Positions 37,314 through 48,932 of a stretch of DNA of 64,000 bases are shown piece after piece. Origin of the DNA: Trichomonas vaginalis G3 (taxonomy: Eukaryota; Parabasalia; Trichomonadida; Trichomonadidae); assembly GCF_026262505.1 (NCBI RefSeq), contig NC_067208.1, forward strand, positions 6,519,962-6,583,961, written 5' to 3'. The notes below the pieces were generated by a model. That model was not told the origin of the DNA. It saw nothing but the letters and a program-made list of their open reading frames with translations, and did no database searches. Every line of letters starts with the position of its first letter. Positions within the stretch are counted from its first letter, which is position 1. The position numbers were made by a program, and so were the translations under genes.

Positions 37314-38057
37314 GATATTCTTTCAAAAATATGCCAAATTTGATTGATGATTTCTAAAAAAGTAATCTAATCATCTGATGCCATTAATTGTATTTAGAAA
37401 AAAAATTCGTTCTTTTAATTTTTTAAGAGTATCACAGCAGATGATTAACTTTCCTTGATTTACGATACAACTAATTCACCAAATGCAGAAGTGCAATCGA
37501 ATACAAACAATCGAATCTCCTAATTGATGAATCAAATAGTCCATTTTTCATTGAATTATTTAATCAAATCGTCTCTAATCATAGCAATCCTCCAAAATCA
37601 ATCAGTAGTACACATGTTATCTTTGATCAATTCTTACGTTATAAAGAGAAGAGCACATTTATATGATCTCAAGTATATTTTTGATTTTTTTTTACAAATC
37701 TTGTCAATAAGACATTTGAAGTTGTTACCGATACAGTTACATAATTTTGAGATACAAATTCACCGCGCAATATTATTTTATTAAACTAAAACAGAGATAA
37801 TTTTCTAAAAATTTAAATCATACATTGATCAGTACCTTGTAGAAGATACACATATTGATTTCAAATTCGTATGCATTGAAATGTTCGACGACATTTACAC
37901 TGTTCGTTTTGAACCTATAATTATTCCATTTATAGTTGAAATGACAAAAATTTACCACATCAAGATAAGCGATGATACAATCGAATTGATCTCACATTTC
38001 AGCATGATACAAATATCAATAATATGTAAACTAAGAAAACATTATTGATATACTTAA

Positions 38058-39095
38058 GGGTGCACCCGTATGTACGTTTATTTGAGAGGAGGAGGATTAC
38101 CCTCTCAATTTTGAGGGATTCGTTAGTTTATTTTCTCGATGAATATGCAATAAAATTTGATTTTTACCTTATCAATATACTTCATATAATATACACATGT
38201 TCATGTAAAAACTTTTTTCCAAAATCCTCAGGAATTAAGGGATTTTTGAATTTTAAGAATTTTTTTCGAATTTTTTCGAAAAAAAATATTTTCAGAACAG
38301 CCTTAACGGCTAAGATTTAGGAACAATGTTAAGTATCAAAAAGAAAGGAGGTCTGATATAGACAACATATATCGTTGAAGGTTGAAAAAATCTCTAATAT
38401 TTGAGCCCAAAATTTCAAATTTTAATTTTTTGAAAAAAGAGGCCACCCGTATGTACGTTTATTTGAGAGGAGGAGGATATTTTTGAAAGGGTGAAACATT
38501 ATGAATATGTTAATTATATAATAATATGTATTATTATAAAAAAGAAAAAATAAAGCACGTTAAAATTTTTCTTTCTTGATTTTTTACAAAATCTACTTAG
38601 AATTATGCAAAATATGACTAAATAATTATAAATTTCAAGTTAAATTTTAATTTTGATAAATAATTTAAATTTCAAAATATCAAGTTCAGTTCGACTATGT
38701 ATGTAGTAATTCCTCAATAAAGTGCCAAAACCCTATTAAAATATATGAACATTTTCAACATTTTAATGTTTTTATTTAAAAATTTGTTGGAATATGAGCT
38801 TCAAACAATTATTATGTAAATAAAAATAATTAAATATATGTATTTATTCGTATTACAACCGTAGTAAGTCGATTCTTCCTTTCTTCTACTGAGTTTTGAA
38901 TTTGATTTCGAATTGTAAAGAGATTCAAAGGGAAAATACTAGCGGATAAAAACTACCTCCATGAAAGGGTCATAATGGAGTCAAGTTGTATTTTTTGATA
39001 TTTTTTTGCTTTTCGAGCCTAAATAGGTAGCCAAGATAATGCCTAAAAATAAGGTTCTAAATTCTGAAGTTTACATGATCCTCTCGTGTGCACCC
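38058..39095. mobile_element. 1.0-kb TTAA-bounded element (GGGTGCAC ends), whole copy
   Basis: Inverted ends GGGTGCACCCG / CGTGTGCACCC abut TTAA at 38054-38057 and 39096-39099. Internal direct repeat ACCCGTATGTACGTTTATTT then GAGAGGAGGAGGAT at about 38064 and 38446. No coding capacity seen. A second, right-truncated copy is at 57553-58465 and a 120-bp relative at 32611-32730. Confidence 0.75.
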
Positions 39096-39392
39096 TTAAT
39101 ATATGACTAGTCTTATATCCAACATCTCTACATTAATTTCGAGAATTAGTATCTACAAAAATCATTTATATCCTATTTGGGATTTGATGTTTAATTTTTT
39201 GACAAATACGAATTGTATGGAATATGCCGAAACAATGAATTGTTTAGTAGCAGTAATAGAATGCAATATTGAATTAGATGAAATTGATCAAAACAATATG
39301 CTTTTTTAAAACATTAGTATCTGATAAATCAAATAAATTGAATTTGTTACAGAATTCTTTAATTGTAAGAAGATGTTGACAATTAAAGTGTT

Positions 39393-40058
39393 ATGTTGAG
39401 AGCAATTAATGGTCACACACGTGTTCTGCGACTTCTTCTTTCTGATCCATCCATTGATGTCAATGCCACTAACAACTCATCACGTACAGCATTGATCCGG
39501 GCAGCTCGTGACGGACATTTCGAAGCTTTAGAACTTCTCTTGAGTTTTCCAGGCATCGAGAAGAACATCGTCGACAAGAAGAATCGCAGTGCTCTTCATT
39601 ACGCAGTTCTTCTCCACCACAAACAGTGCGTTGAGTGTCTTCTGAACGACAAAGATGTCAATCCACAACTTCCTGATGATTCTAGTTTCACACCTCTTCA
39701 CATCGCTGCATCTAATGATTTCTCAGACTTAATCCGTCTTTTCGCCGATCGAGATGACGTTGACTTGAACTGCGTCGACTCAATCCAGTGGACACCTCTC
39801 CATGTTGCCGCTAAATGCGGCTCAACTAGTTTCGTCGAAGAGTTGCTTCAACACGAAAATGTCGATGTCAACCGTCAGAACTTGATGAAGCGAACTCCTA
39901 TTTTCAACGCTATTGAAAACGAAAAAATCGAAGTTGTCAAAGTTCTCCTTTCTCGTGAAGATCGATTTGAGTGTTGTTGACAGCGAAGGACACACAGCTA
40001 AAGATGTCGCACTCCAGACAAAGAACGAAGATATTATTAATCTTCTTTTAAATAAATG
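39393..40058 (+). pseudogene. Ankyrin-repeat gene, copy 2, truncated at 5' and shifted near 3'
   Basis: The open frame 39393-39980 encodes about five ankyrin repeats, beginning inside one (MLRAINGHTRVLRLLLSDPS), so a true N-terminus is missing. Relative to copy 1 two bases are absent near 39961, so the last repeat (HTAKDVALQTKNEDIINLLL) is in another frame. The copy-1 stop is also altered (AAATGT instead of AAATGA). Codon use and GC content (third positions rich in C) differ strongly from the AT-rich beta-helix genes around it. Upstream (39103-39309) an unrelated short frame of unclear status is present. Confidence 0.75.
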
Positions 40059-40498
40059 TTTTTTTATTATTTTTATTTTTTAATAAAAAATGATAATAAT
40101 AAATTCTTGAAAAATTAACGCACTCGTCTCATGGAAAATGATAATTGATGAATCGCATTGGAAGCAGATTTCTCAGGTCCTTTACATTTAGTAATAAATC
40201 CTGCTTCACAGAGATGTGTTGAAAAGTGAGTGAGATTTTGAATAAAACATGTATTTTGAATATTATTCCAATAAACTGTTCCGAACGAATTATATGGCCT
40301 GTCACAGAAAGAATCTTTAACTGTTATTGAACCAGAATATTGATGATAAAATTCTTTTCCGGGTCCTGTATTTCCAAGAAAAGAACAGTTTTCAATAAGA
40401 TTAGTTGATTCACGCGCAGAGAAAGTTCCTATATAAGTTTTTGCGTGCTCATTATTCAAAACATTACAAAATTTAAAATTCATATTAAAATTAATATA

Positions 40499-42564
40499 GG
40501 GTGTCCAAAGGTGCGTTTAGCACAGCGCTCTATATGAGACTATTAAAGGAGATATATGCTGATTATAAATATATAATAAAAAATATGAATATATGTATAT
40601 GATGAGTATGTTGTATTTTGGCGCCATGCCGGGATATAAAATGAATTTTGAGACAAGAGGCGGTTTCGCGGGAAATTTTGGCGGGATTTTTTTCATTTTT
40701 TTAATGAATCATAAAGAAAACATCCTCGCTCTTGCAAAAAAATGCAAAGACTGTAAAAAAATCTACGAGACATTGGTAAAATGCTTCGGTATGGATGCTC
40801 CTAGCTATTCCACTGTAACGTATCATGTTAGGATGTATCACTTCATGAACAAAAAGGCGCCCATCATAAAAATTGACAAAAAATCGCCGGATCAAAGAAA
40901 AATCAAAGCAATTCTTCAAGCGCTAGATGAAGACCCAAGAGCATCACTCAGAAGGATAGAGGAGATGACAAAGATACCACGTACTGTAATAAACAGAAAT
41001 TCATCAAAAGTGACAGCTCTCAATTTTTTGACATTTGTAAATTCTAAATTGAACGAGAAAAATGAAATAATACTAAGCATAATACAATATTCTAGATTTA
41101 ATTATAATTAGGAAAAGTTAGTTTTGAGAGTACTTTTCATAGGCATATAGAATGAAATCTTCTGAAAAATAATATCACATAAACTCATATTATTTTCTAA
41201 TATCTAACTATTTTATATAAAAATCAAATTCAATGATCTTAAAAGCGAAGGATAAACCTCAAAATTTACGAATATAATGAGTGGGAATATAATGCTTCTC
41301 TATCATAAAACCATATGAAATATCAATTTTATTTTTCATATTCAAATGGACTGAGTGTTAACATTTAACATTTTTTGCTAATTGTCGTCAAAAATTAGGC
41401 GTAAAGCAAAAATTGATATTTCATATGGCTTTATGATAGATAAGCATTATATTCCCACTCATTATATTCGTAAATTTTGAGGTTTATCCTTCGCTTTTAA
41501 GATCATTGAATTTGATTTTTATATAAAATAGTTAGATATTAGAAAATAATATGAGTTTATGTGATATTATTTTTCAGAAGATTTTGTGTTCTTCTTCAAA
41601 ATTTTATTTTTTTATTAAAAAGAATCTTTACAAAATATACATTTACTTTAATTAATATTTAAAAACGTGCTCTATCAAAAGTTCCAAAAATTCAATATTT
41701 TAGCTTTTCTGAGGTGTCACTTTTGATGAATTTCTGTTTACAACACGTACAACAGTCAGTTATTATCTGCACAATTATTTGAACTACAAACTAGCGTATA
41801 CACGTTGGGTTCCGCACAACCTTAATTCAGTTCAAAAAAAATCTAGAGTCCAATCTTCGAAAGAGCTCCTCTCTATATTGGGTGCGTATCAATCCAAGAA
41901 GTTTCGCTTTTTAGCAACAGGGGACGAGTCTTGGTTTCAATATGCAACAGAAGCCAAAATCATGTGGATCCCGAAGGATGAAAATCCGCAAACATTCCCG
42001 AAGAAAAAAATTGACACACCAATGATGATGTTGTCGGTTTTTTGGGGCGTGAATGGCATCATCGCAATTGATATTCTTCAAAAACCTAATACGATGAATG
42101 CTCAGTATCTAATTGACAATGTTCTTACTCAAATTATCAATTCTGATGAGTTTGAGAAATCCAAACAACAAAAACAAAAGTTTGCAATTCATTTTGATAA
42201 TTCAAGAGTTCACAAAAGTCATAAGGTAATGAATTACTTGGTGGAAAACAATGTCAAAGTTGTTCCAAACCCAATTTATTCACCTGATATTGCACCCTCT
42301 GACTTTTATTTATTCGGCACGCTAAAAAAGAGAGCTGAAGGACGCGAATTCGCGAGTCCAGATGATCTTGAAAATTTTGTAAGAGAGCAATTTGAGCAAT
42401 TTTCTCATGATGATTTAAAGCGTGTCTTTCAAGCCTGGATCGATCGCTGCGAACGCGTGATTGAATCCAATGGTTATTATATTTAAATAAACTTTATATA
42501 TATGTAACTTGTTTATTTCTATTCGCAGTATTCAGGTTTGTGCTAAACACACCTTTGGACACCC
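40499..42564 (+). mobile_element. Mariner transposon, copy 2, carrying a nested foldback element
   Basis: Same 28-bp ends as copy 1 (GGGTGTCCAAAGGTG and inverse) with TA on both sides. Length is 2066 bp because a 759-bp element is inserted at 40985-41743. The transposase frame is split: 40704-40984 encodes the N-terminal HTH part and 41751-42486 the catalytic part with all three Asp (ATGDESW, HFDNSRVHKS, SPDIAPSDFYLF). Only a few substitutions separate it from copy 1 (for example V to A before TGDESW and D to Y near the C-terminus). Confidence 0.92.
40985..41743. mobile_element. 759-bp foldback element inserted in the mariner
   Basis: Flanked by CACGTAC on both sides (40978-40984 and 41744-41750), a 7-bp target duplication. 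Inverted ends share AAACAGAAATTCATCAAAAG then TGACA. Inside are two long inverted arms of about 175 bp (41155-41328 and 41410-41585), nearly perfect. No coding frame. Its precise family is not clear; long internal arms suggest a foldback or MULE-like MITE. Confidence 0.8.
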
Positions 42565-43316
42565 TATATCACAAAATTCTGTCATTAAAGCGCCTTCTTT
42601 TGATATTGTCTTATAAAATGATGAGTATGTTACGTTGCATTGATTTGCCGCTTCTGTAAGATATATTCCTGGTTGAGAAATTGCTTCACAGAAACTTGTG
42701 TTGATTGATTTAACTTCAATATTTCCTTTATCAAGAAAATTTGTATAAGATTTTTTAAAATTTCCGCATTCATTAAAAGAACTTTCATAAAGATAATTTT
42801 TATTATTATTTGAATTTCTAATTATGTAAACATATGAATGATGTCCTCTATCAGAGTTTGTTTTTGATTTGTAGCCACATGTTCGGTATTGGACAATAGA
42901 ACTATCACAATTAAAGTAGATAGATCCACCATTTGCAATACTACTGCAGTTAGTAAATGAACAATCTGAGTTAAGAAACTTTTTCTCCCAAGAATTAAAA
43001 TAAATGACACTCTTAGTTGTAATATCAATGAACAAACATTTATATAAGAAACATTCATTATTTGTTGATGTCGCTTCCATGTTTGTACCTTGAATTGGTT
43101 CTGAATTAGGTGGAGTATTGTAAAAGAGTTCCCAAACATCAGCAGGTGATTGATCAAAGTGTAAATTATTCATAGTTGATATGTGTTTTTGGACTATATT
43201 TTGAAAATTGCTATTTAATTTCATTGTTTTCAACAATAATATCATAAAACACCACATTGTAAAAAAGTGTCAATTAATTTGATTAGAGTTTATGAAAATA
43301 AAAATTCTTTTTTCAA

Positions 43317-43368
43317 TTCAAAATTTTTGGAATCGAATTATGTAAAATTCGATTCCAAAAATTTTGAA
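43317..43368. repeat. Perfect 23-bp-arm palindrome upstream of gene C
   Basis: TTCAAAATTTTTGGAATCGA-ATT and its exact inverse around ATGTAA. It lies 60 bp before the ATG of beta-helix gene C. It is unrelated in sequence to the gene B/E palindrome but placed similarly. Confidence 0.75.
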
Positions 43369-44047
43369 GATCAAAAGAATCAGTTCTTTTTCACTTTTTC
43401 AATTTGTGAAGTATTCAAAATAAAAATGAAAAATTTTATTGAAAAAGTGCGTAAAGAATGACGATCCTTTTTACACTTTTGAATTTTCAATTCAAAAATG
43501 TAAAAAAGGTGGTAAGTTTTTCACGCTGACTTTTTCAAAAATTGAGGGAAAAAGTCACACGAAAAATCGTAATTTTCAATTACAATTCAAAGATGCTTTT
43601 TTAATGTTACATATTTTTATGGATCAGGAAATCTAACGGGCTCCCGTTCAATTTTTGAAAGGTTTGTTTGATTTTGATATGTGAACGATATATACCGAGT
43701 GGACTCGGAAAATGATCGTCACTTTTCCATGAACCTCACATTATCCTCGATAAAATTCGAAAATGGGCAGTGTATAGACATATTATATACATCTCACCCT
43801 TCAATTCCAGAGGAAATAGGAGCCAACAAAGCACTGATTATGTATCAGTGTCTGGTAGGCTCCTCCACTTTTCTTTTCTGCACGTAATTTTCTTAATTTT
43901 GAATTTCTAATAAAATGACAATAACATTTAGAGGTATTAACAATTGAATTTGACGATTAATAAGAAATATTTATCAAAAAACAATGAAAGTTTCATATAC
44001 AAAAGCATATTTGTTCATTGAGAATAAATGAATAAAAAGTGACAAAG
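43369..44047. other. AT-rich intergenic DNA
   Basis: Short frames at 43439 and 43681 show no domain. Nothing else supported. Confidence 0.45.
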
Positions 44048-47000
44048 ATGGATGATTTATATGCGTTTTTAAATAATTTGGCGATAGAGAATGGAATCAA
44101 GTTTATCTTTATTGAAAAAATAGATAAATTTGGGAAAAAGCAGAAGCTTATTCCATGCGTTCTTGCATTGGCTGAAAGTTCATTATATATCGCCTCAAAA
44201 AATGTGTTTAATAAATGTAAAATAACACACATGTATTCCCTTCTCGATCTTAAGCTTGTTGGATATTCCAAATTTCTATTGCTAACTTAGATTTCGGAGA
44301 TCAACAATTAAAATTTACATCAAGTAATACTAAGAACTTAGTTACTCAAATAGTTTCTCAAGCTCATAGACTTCTAACCGAAGAAGAGTTTTCAGCTATA
44401 TCTCTTCCAAACGAATTTCCAAATTTACCAGATTCAACACCTCAATCATTTCTATGGCGTCTGCAGCTACAGCTCAGCCAATTAAAGGAACCTCTTGACA
44501 TTTCAAGTATTGGAAATATACAAACAGACGTTTTTTACCAAAATGATTCTTTTAAATTCAACGACTTACCAATGGAAGAAGAAATCTTTCCTATCTTCTT
44601 TAATTCACTTTGTTTGAACTCAGGATTCAAGCATTTAGTATTTAATCCCATTACAAAATTCGATATTTTTGAAATTTTATCTAAATATTTTAATTTTTCC
44701 AGCAAGATCGAAAAACTTACATTCAAGCATGGGCCGACCCAATTCTTCCCTAATTTCATCGAAAGATTCACTCAAATACAAAATTCGAACTTATGTTCCT
44801 TATCTTTCGTAAAAGCAGAGATATCGGACGTAGAATTGATCGTATTATTTTCAGTTGTTATGAAAAACAAAATTACAAGTTTGACATTTGCGAAATCAAT
44901 TTCAAATAAACAGCTTCTCAACATAACTTCTCATGAATGCTTCTTCAATTTACGATCATTGACATTACAAGGAATACAAGACCTCGATCTTGAGGCTTTT
45001 GCTCCATTTTCTTTAGATATTCACTCATTAAGTATCATTGATTGCGGAGAAACAACAATTGGAGGTGTTATAAACGCAATTACGAAGTATCCATCTCATA
45101 ATATACACTATTTATGCGTACATTCCAAATCTTGTGGCCAAATAATTTCGAAATTACCACAAAAACTTTTACACGTCGTTGCAGACGATATAGAATGGGG
45201 AAGCAACGAATTTGCAAGGTTTATGACACTTTGCGCGTCACATCCCAACAGAATTACCGTTTCAGTTGCAAATACCAAAATTATTAACAACGAAATTGAG
45301 AAAAGCATCACTAGTTTCACTCAAGAAGCAACCGCATCCAATATTTCAGCACTTGTATGGGATGGAAACATGACAAATTCCAATTTAATTGTATTTCTTA
45401 AAAAATGTCAATTAAAATACGTCAGTATGTGCGGATGTCCCAGTAAAATACCCATAGGAGACCTTTGCATGCTGTTAGACAACAATAATTCCATAGAAAC
45501 TCTCAAAGTTGAAGGTACAAAAGAAAATTCTTTGGATGATATCACTCCTATATGCGATATGTTGCCATTATTACCATCCCTTAAGGAGTTTGATATCGCG
45601 TACCAGAAGATTTCGAACGCAGAAATTAAATATATGGGAGAAAAACTGTCACAATGTAAAATGATCGAAAAAATTGCTTTCCAAGGGACAAACGCTACAT
45701 CATTATCACCTTTTAATGAATGCGCAGCAACTCTTGTACAGAATGGTCGTCATGTTTCGATTGTTTGGCCTTATGAAGATATAATGAGACTCACGAATGA
45801 AGGAAAGATGACTCCTGAAGAGGAAACTGAGTTATTAACAAGATACCAGTACACTGCTCGTACCGATGATAGCAATAATCCCTTTGATAAGCCATTTTCT
45901 GTTTTTTGTGGCCGATTTTCCATTGAATTTCCCCGAGTTTTGACTCAAAAGAAATTAGAGGGAGATAACCATACAGAAGCATACAAAGTAATTGAAGAAA
46001 CAGTAACTGAGACACAGAGCCACTACGGAAGTGTCCATCCGATTCAAATTGCTTCAAGAAGAGCTAAAAAAGAAAATCAATCAAATCTTCGAAGCAAAAG
46101 TAAACAAAAGAACCAAATGGAAGTCAAGAATTGGAATTTCAATGATGATAGTGGCGAAGATGAAGAGAATCCTGTTAAAAGTTCAAATCTTCATTCGATG
46201 AAACAGTGGAACTTCGATGATCCAACGGAAGAGAACGAAGAAGAGGAAGAGGAAGAAGAACAGAAGCCAACGATTAAGTCTAGAAAGGTCACCGAGTCTC
46301 CAAAAGAACAAGAAACTGTGAATTCAAGAAGATCTGTAAGAAAGAATAAGAAACTCGGAGAAATGGATTGGGAATTTAATTCAATTGCTAATGCAGCTGC
46401 AAAGAAACAAGAAATCCAACCTTTGCCGGTGAAATCTGAAAAATCAAAATCTAAAAATTTAGAAAATGATGAAGAAAAAGTGTCAAAGAGGGCAAAAAAG
46501 CAAATTCCTGCAGAACCAGAAGAAAAACCAAAGAAGAAAAAGAAAGTTGTCGAAGAAAATCTTGAAATTCAAGAAGAAAAAACTAAAAAGAAAGGAAAGA
46601 AGGTTAAAACAGAAGAAATCGAAGAAGTTAAGCCTACAAAGAAAGGAAGGAAATCTGTTCAGGAAGATTTAGAAGAAGAAAAGCCGAAAAAGAAGAAATC
46701 AAAGCAAATCGAAAACGAAATTGAAGAAAAACCGAAGAGAAAAGGTCGCAAAGCTCAAAACAACGAACCAGATGATGAAAAACCAAAAGAAAAACGAAGT
46801 AAAGCTTCAAAAGAAAATCAAGTTGAAGAAAAGCCCAAAAAGAAGGGAAAGAAACATGATACTAATGACTCAGATAAAGAAATTAATACAAAGAGGAAAG
46901 GAAAGAAAGTTGTCGAAGAAATTCCAGAAAAAACAAAGAAATTAAGAAAAACAAAGAGCCAAGAAGAAACTTCATCGACAGATATCGAGCACCAGAAAGA

Positions 47001-47172
47001 ACAGTCATTTGTTATTGATGCTGGTAACAGAATTGAAGGAACTCCAGTTAATTTTGAATTTAATCCACATCCAAAGGTAGAACAAACACCGGCAATCAAT
47101 AATTCGGCATTTATCAGGAAGAACAATGTTGATTACTCACTCAATTCACTTATAAGAAGTATGACTTTGTAA
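44048..47172 (+). CDS. PH-plus-leucine-rich-repeat (CARMIL-like) protein with a frame discontinuity
   Basis: The first frame (44048-44290) encodes a PH-like domain (MDDLYAFLNNLAIENGIKFI ... KLIPCVLALAESSLYIASK). The protein continues in the +1-shifted frame from somewhere in 44254-44290 (ANLDFGDQQLKFTS ...) to the stop at 47172, so there is one frameshift (mutation or sequencing slip), not a visible intron. The LRR part (about 44570-45770) has units like SLSFVKAEISDVELIVLF and LKYVSMCGCPSKIPIGDL. Then a ~450-residue Lys/Glu/Pro tail of PKKKxKK and EEKPKxKGxK repeats and a C-terminal FNPHPKVEQTPAINNSAF. CARMILs regulate actin capping; that link rests on domain order. Confidence 0.7.
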
Positions 47173-48047
47173 ATTTATAATAAAAATTTTGTTTGTAATT
47201 TAAAATAATGAAAAAATATTTATCTGATAATAGTCTGAACTAGAAAAAGATTCATAATCTTAATCCAAATCAGCAACCAGGTTCTGCACTTAGCCTGTTT
47301 CTTCAATAAAGTAAATGTGTTATCATGTTAATATAGTAAAAATTAATGAGTTAGTATTCTCATGTATACGTGAAGTCTTCTGAATCGTCAATCTGCGATT
47401 TAGCTGTCCAGGACACTGCGAATATAAAATGAAGATTTTACTTTTTTAATTTGGAGTGAATTTTTGTTATGATTTAGCGTATGTTAATATAGTTACATTT
47501 CATTGTATGTGAATTATTTTCTGATTTAATCAGCTTTCAAAAAAAATTATCCAACTTCTAAAATTTTACGGGCATTCAATTTGACGAAGTAACACCTTTT
47601 CATATATGCTTTACAAATATTAAGTCCAAATTTGGACGTTAATTTTGATTGATTATAAATTGAAAGCGTGATCATAAAATCAGTAACGATTAATTGCTAT
47701 TCTTATAATACTGCTGATGGATGACATTTCTGATTTTACTTTTGAGAGAATACCATTCAAATGTGTATAAATTTTCAATCATTCAAAGAATTATCGCAGA
47801 GAACTAGTTTGCATACACACTAATTTCCTTTTAAAAAATTGAAACTTATTTTTATATTTTATGAAGATTTTGGGGCGGTTTAATAGAAACAAAAAGTTTA
47901 TTCGTTCACGTTTATTTTAATCATATTTGTATTTCTTTTAATGTCATTATAAACTTTCTTGATGCTTCAAATGAATTTGATTTTTGACTGAAACGATTAA
48001 ATTTTGATTATAAAAATTTTTTTTTCATGTTCAAAAAAAATTAGACC
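47173..48047. other. AT-rich intergenic DNA
   Basis: No gene, RNA or repeat recognised between the LRR gene and the inositol kinase gene. Confidence 0.55.
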
Positions 48048-48932
48048 ATGACATCTCGTATGACTTTGCACATAGACCATAGCCAAGGGCAATTACTTCG
48101 CTCTAAAATCTTTGGTCATGATGGTGTTATTATCCCATTCAGGGAAGGATACATTGCGAAGAAATGCAAATTAATTCGTGAGTTGAAATTTTATAAAACA
48201 TATGTAGGCAGTTTGCATAATATCTTAGAGCCCGAACTCATCCCTTCTGTTGAAGGCATTGTTGACGACAACAACGTTCACTTATCTAGTTCAGATGACG
48301 AAGTTGATCTTGAAGTCAAGCGCGACATTGAAATCAATCACAAATCAGAACCATACCTTATGATGCATGACATTGCAGATGGTTATTCACGCCCAGCTGT
48401 TCTAGACGTGAAACTTGGAACTAGAACTTGGGCGTTAGGTGCCTCTAAAATAAAGCGTGAGCGTATGAAGAAGAAATGCTCATGCCCTACATCATCGGAG
48501 CTTTGTGTACGTGTCCGTGCCGCTATGTGGTACTCTCGTACACCAGATAAGTGGCCTGTTGAAGAGAACATCAACTGTGTTAAACGCGAATGGGGTAATT
48601 CATGCTCTAAGTCGGAGTTTCTCGACTTCTTGAAAGATTTCTTCCACTACCCAAACCAAATTCCTATTTTTGTTGAAAAACTCAATAAGTTGAAGACATC
48701 TATGGCTAAAATGCGCGAACAGTTTGGTGCTCGCATGTACTCTAGCTCGATTGTCTTCGCGTATGATGAAGATGATCCATCCAAATTTGATTGTCGTTTA
48801 CTTGACTTTGCGAAGACTTATTTAGACATCGACAAAGCGGCTAAAGAGTCAAATGAAAGTGTTGATGAGTGTGAAGACTCTGTTCTTCCAGCATTGAACA
48901 GTATAACTAGTATGATCGAATCTCTTGTTTAA
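48048..48932 (+). CDS. Inositol polyphosphate kinase (IPK family)
   Basis: 294 residues. The family signature PxxxDxKxG is PAVLDVKLGTRTW (about 116-128). The catalytic end SSSIVFAYDED ... RLLDFAKTY (about 232-257) matches the SSL...DFA motif that binds ATP-metal. The acidic insert SSDDEVDLEV precedes the core. Phosphorylates inositol phosphates (IP3/IP4/IP6 class) in the cytosol or nucleus; substrate specificity cannot be told. Length is near that of small IPMK-type enzymes. It looks whole. GC content is clearly higher than in the surrounding repeats, consistent with a conserved host gene. Confidence 0.92.
   Translation: MTSRMTLHIDHSQGQLLRSKIFGHDGVIIPFREGYIAKKCKLIRELKFYKTYVGSLHNILEPELIPSVEGIVDDNNVHLSSSDDEVDLEVKRDIEINHKSEPYLMMHDIADGYSRPAVLDVKLGTRTWALGASKIKRERMKKKCSCPTSSELCVRVRAAMWYSRTPDKWPVEENINCVKREWGNSCSKSEFLDFLKDFFHYPNQIPIFVEKLNKLKTSMAKMREQFGARMYSSSIVFAYDEDDPSKFDCRLLDFAKTYLDIDKAAKESNESVDECEDSVLPALNSITSMIESLV

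Larger units (their letters stand above)
36345..38967. repeat. 2.6-kb direct repeat, copy 1
   Basis: Almost identical to 55840-58465: the 5' ends of beta-helix genes B and E, the palindrome, about 1.5 kb of AT-rich DNA with a structured RNA-like island, and most of a TTAA element. Differences seen are single bases and 1-2-bp indels. No protein gene of its own; short frames such as 37524-37784 are AT-driven. Confidence 0.85.
40115..43257 (-). pseudogene. Beta-helix gene C, split by a mariner
   Basis: The N-terminal part (42567-43257; MWCFMILLLKTMKLNSNFQN) has a short hydrophobic start that could be a signal peptide. It continues in the usual SF/C repeats and breaks off at KEGALMTEF. The 3' part resumes at 40496 (NMNFKFCNVLNNEHAKTY) and ends SFSMRRVR at 40115. 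The TA duplications of the mariner (40497-40498 and 42565-42566) mark the insertion point. Apart from that insertion both parts look open. Confidence 0.8.

Noticed and set aside
43681-43887. 68-residue frame upstream of the LRR gene
   Set aside because: Starts with a non-ATG codon, no recognisable domain; possibly a gene relic but unsupported.
46466-46945. Very basic frames inside the LRR gene tail
   Set aside because: Frame-shifted readings of the Lys/Glu codon repeats (AAG/GAA) of the main gene.
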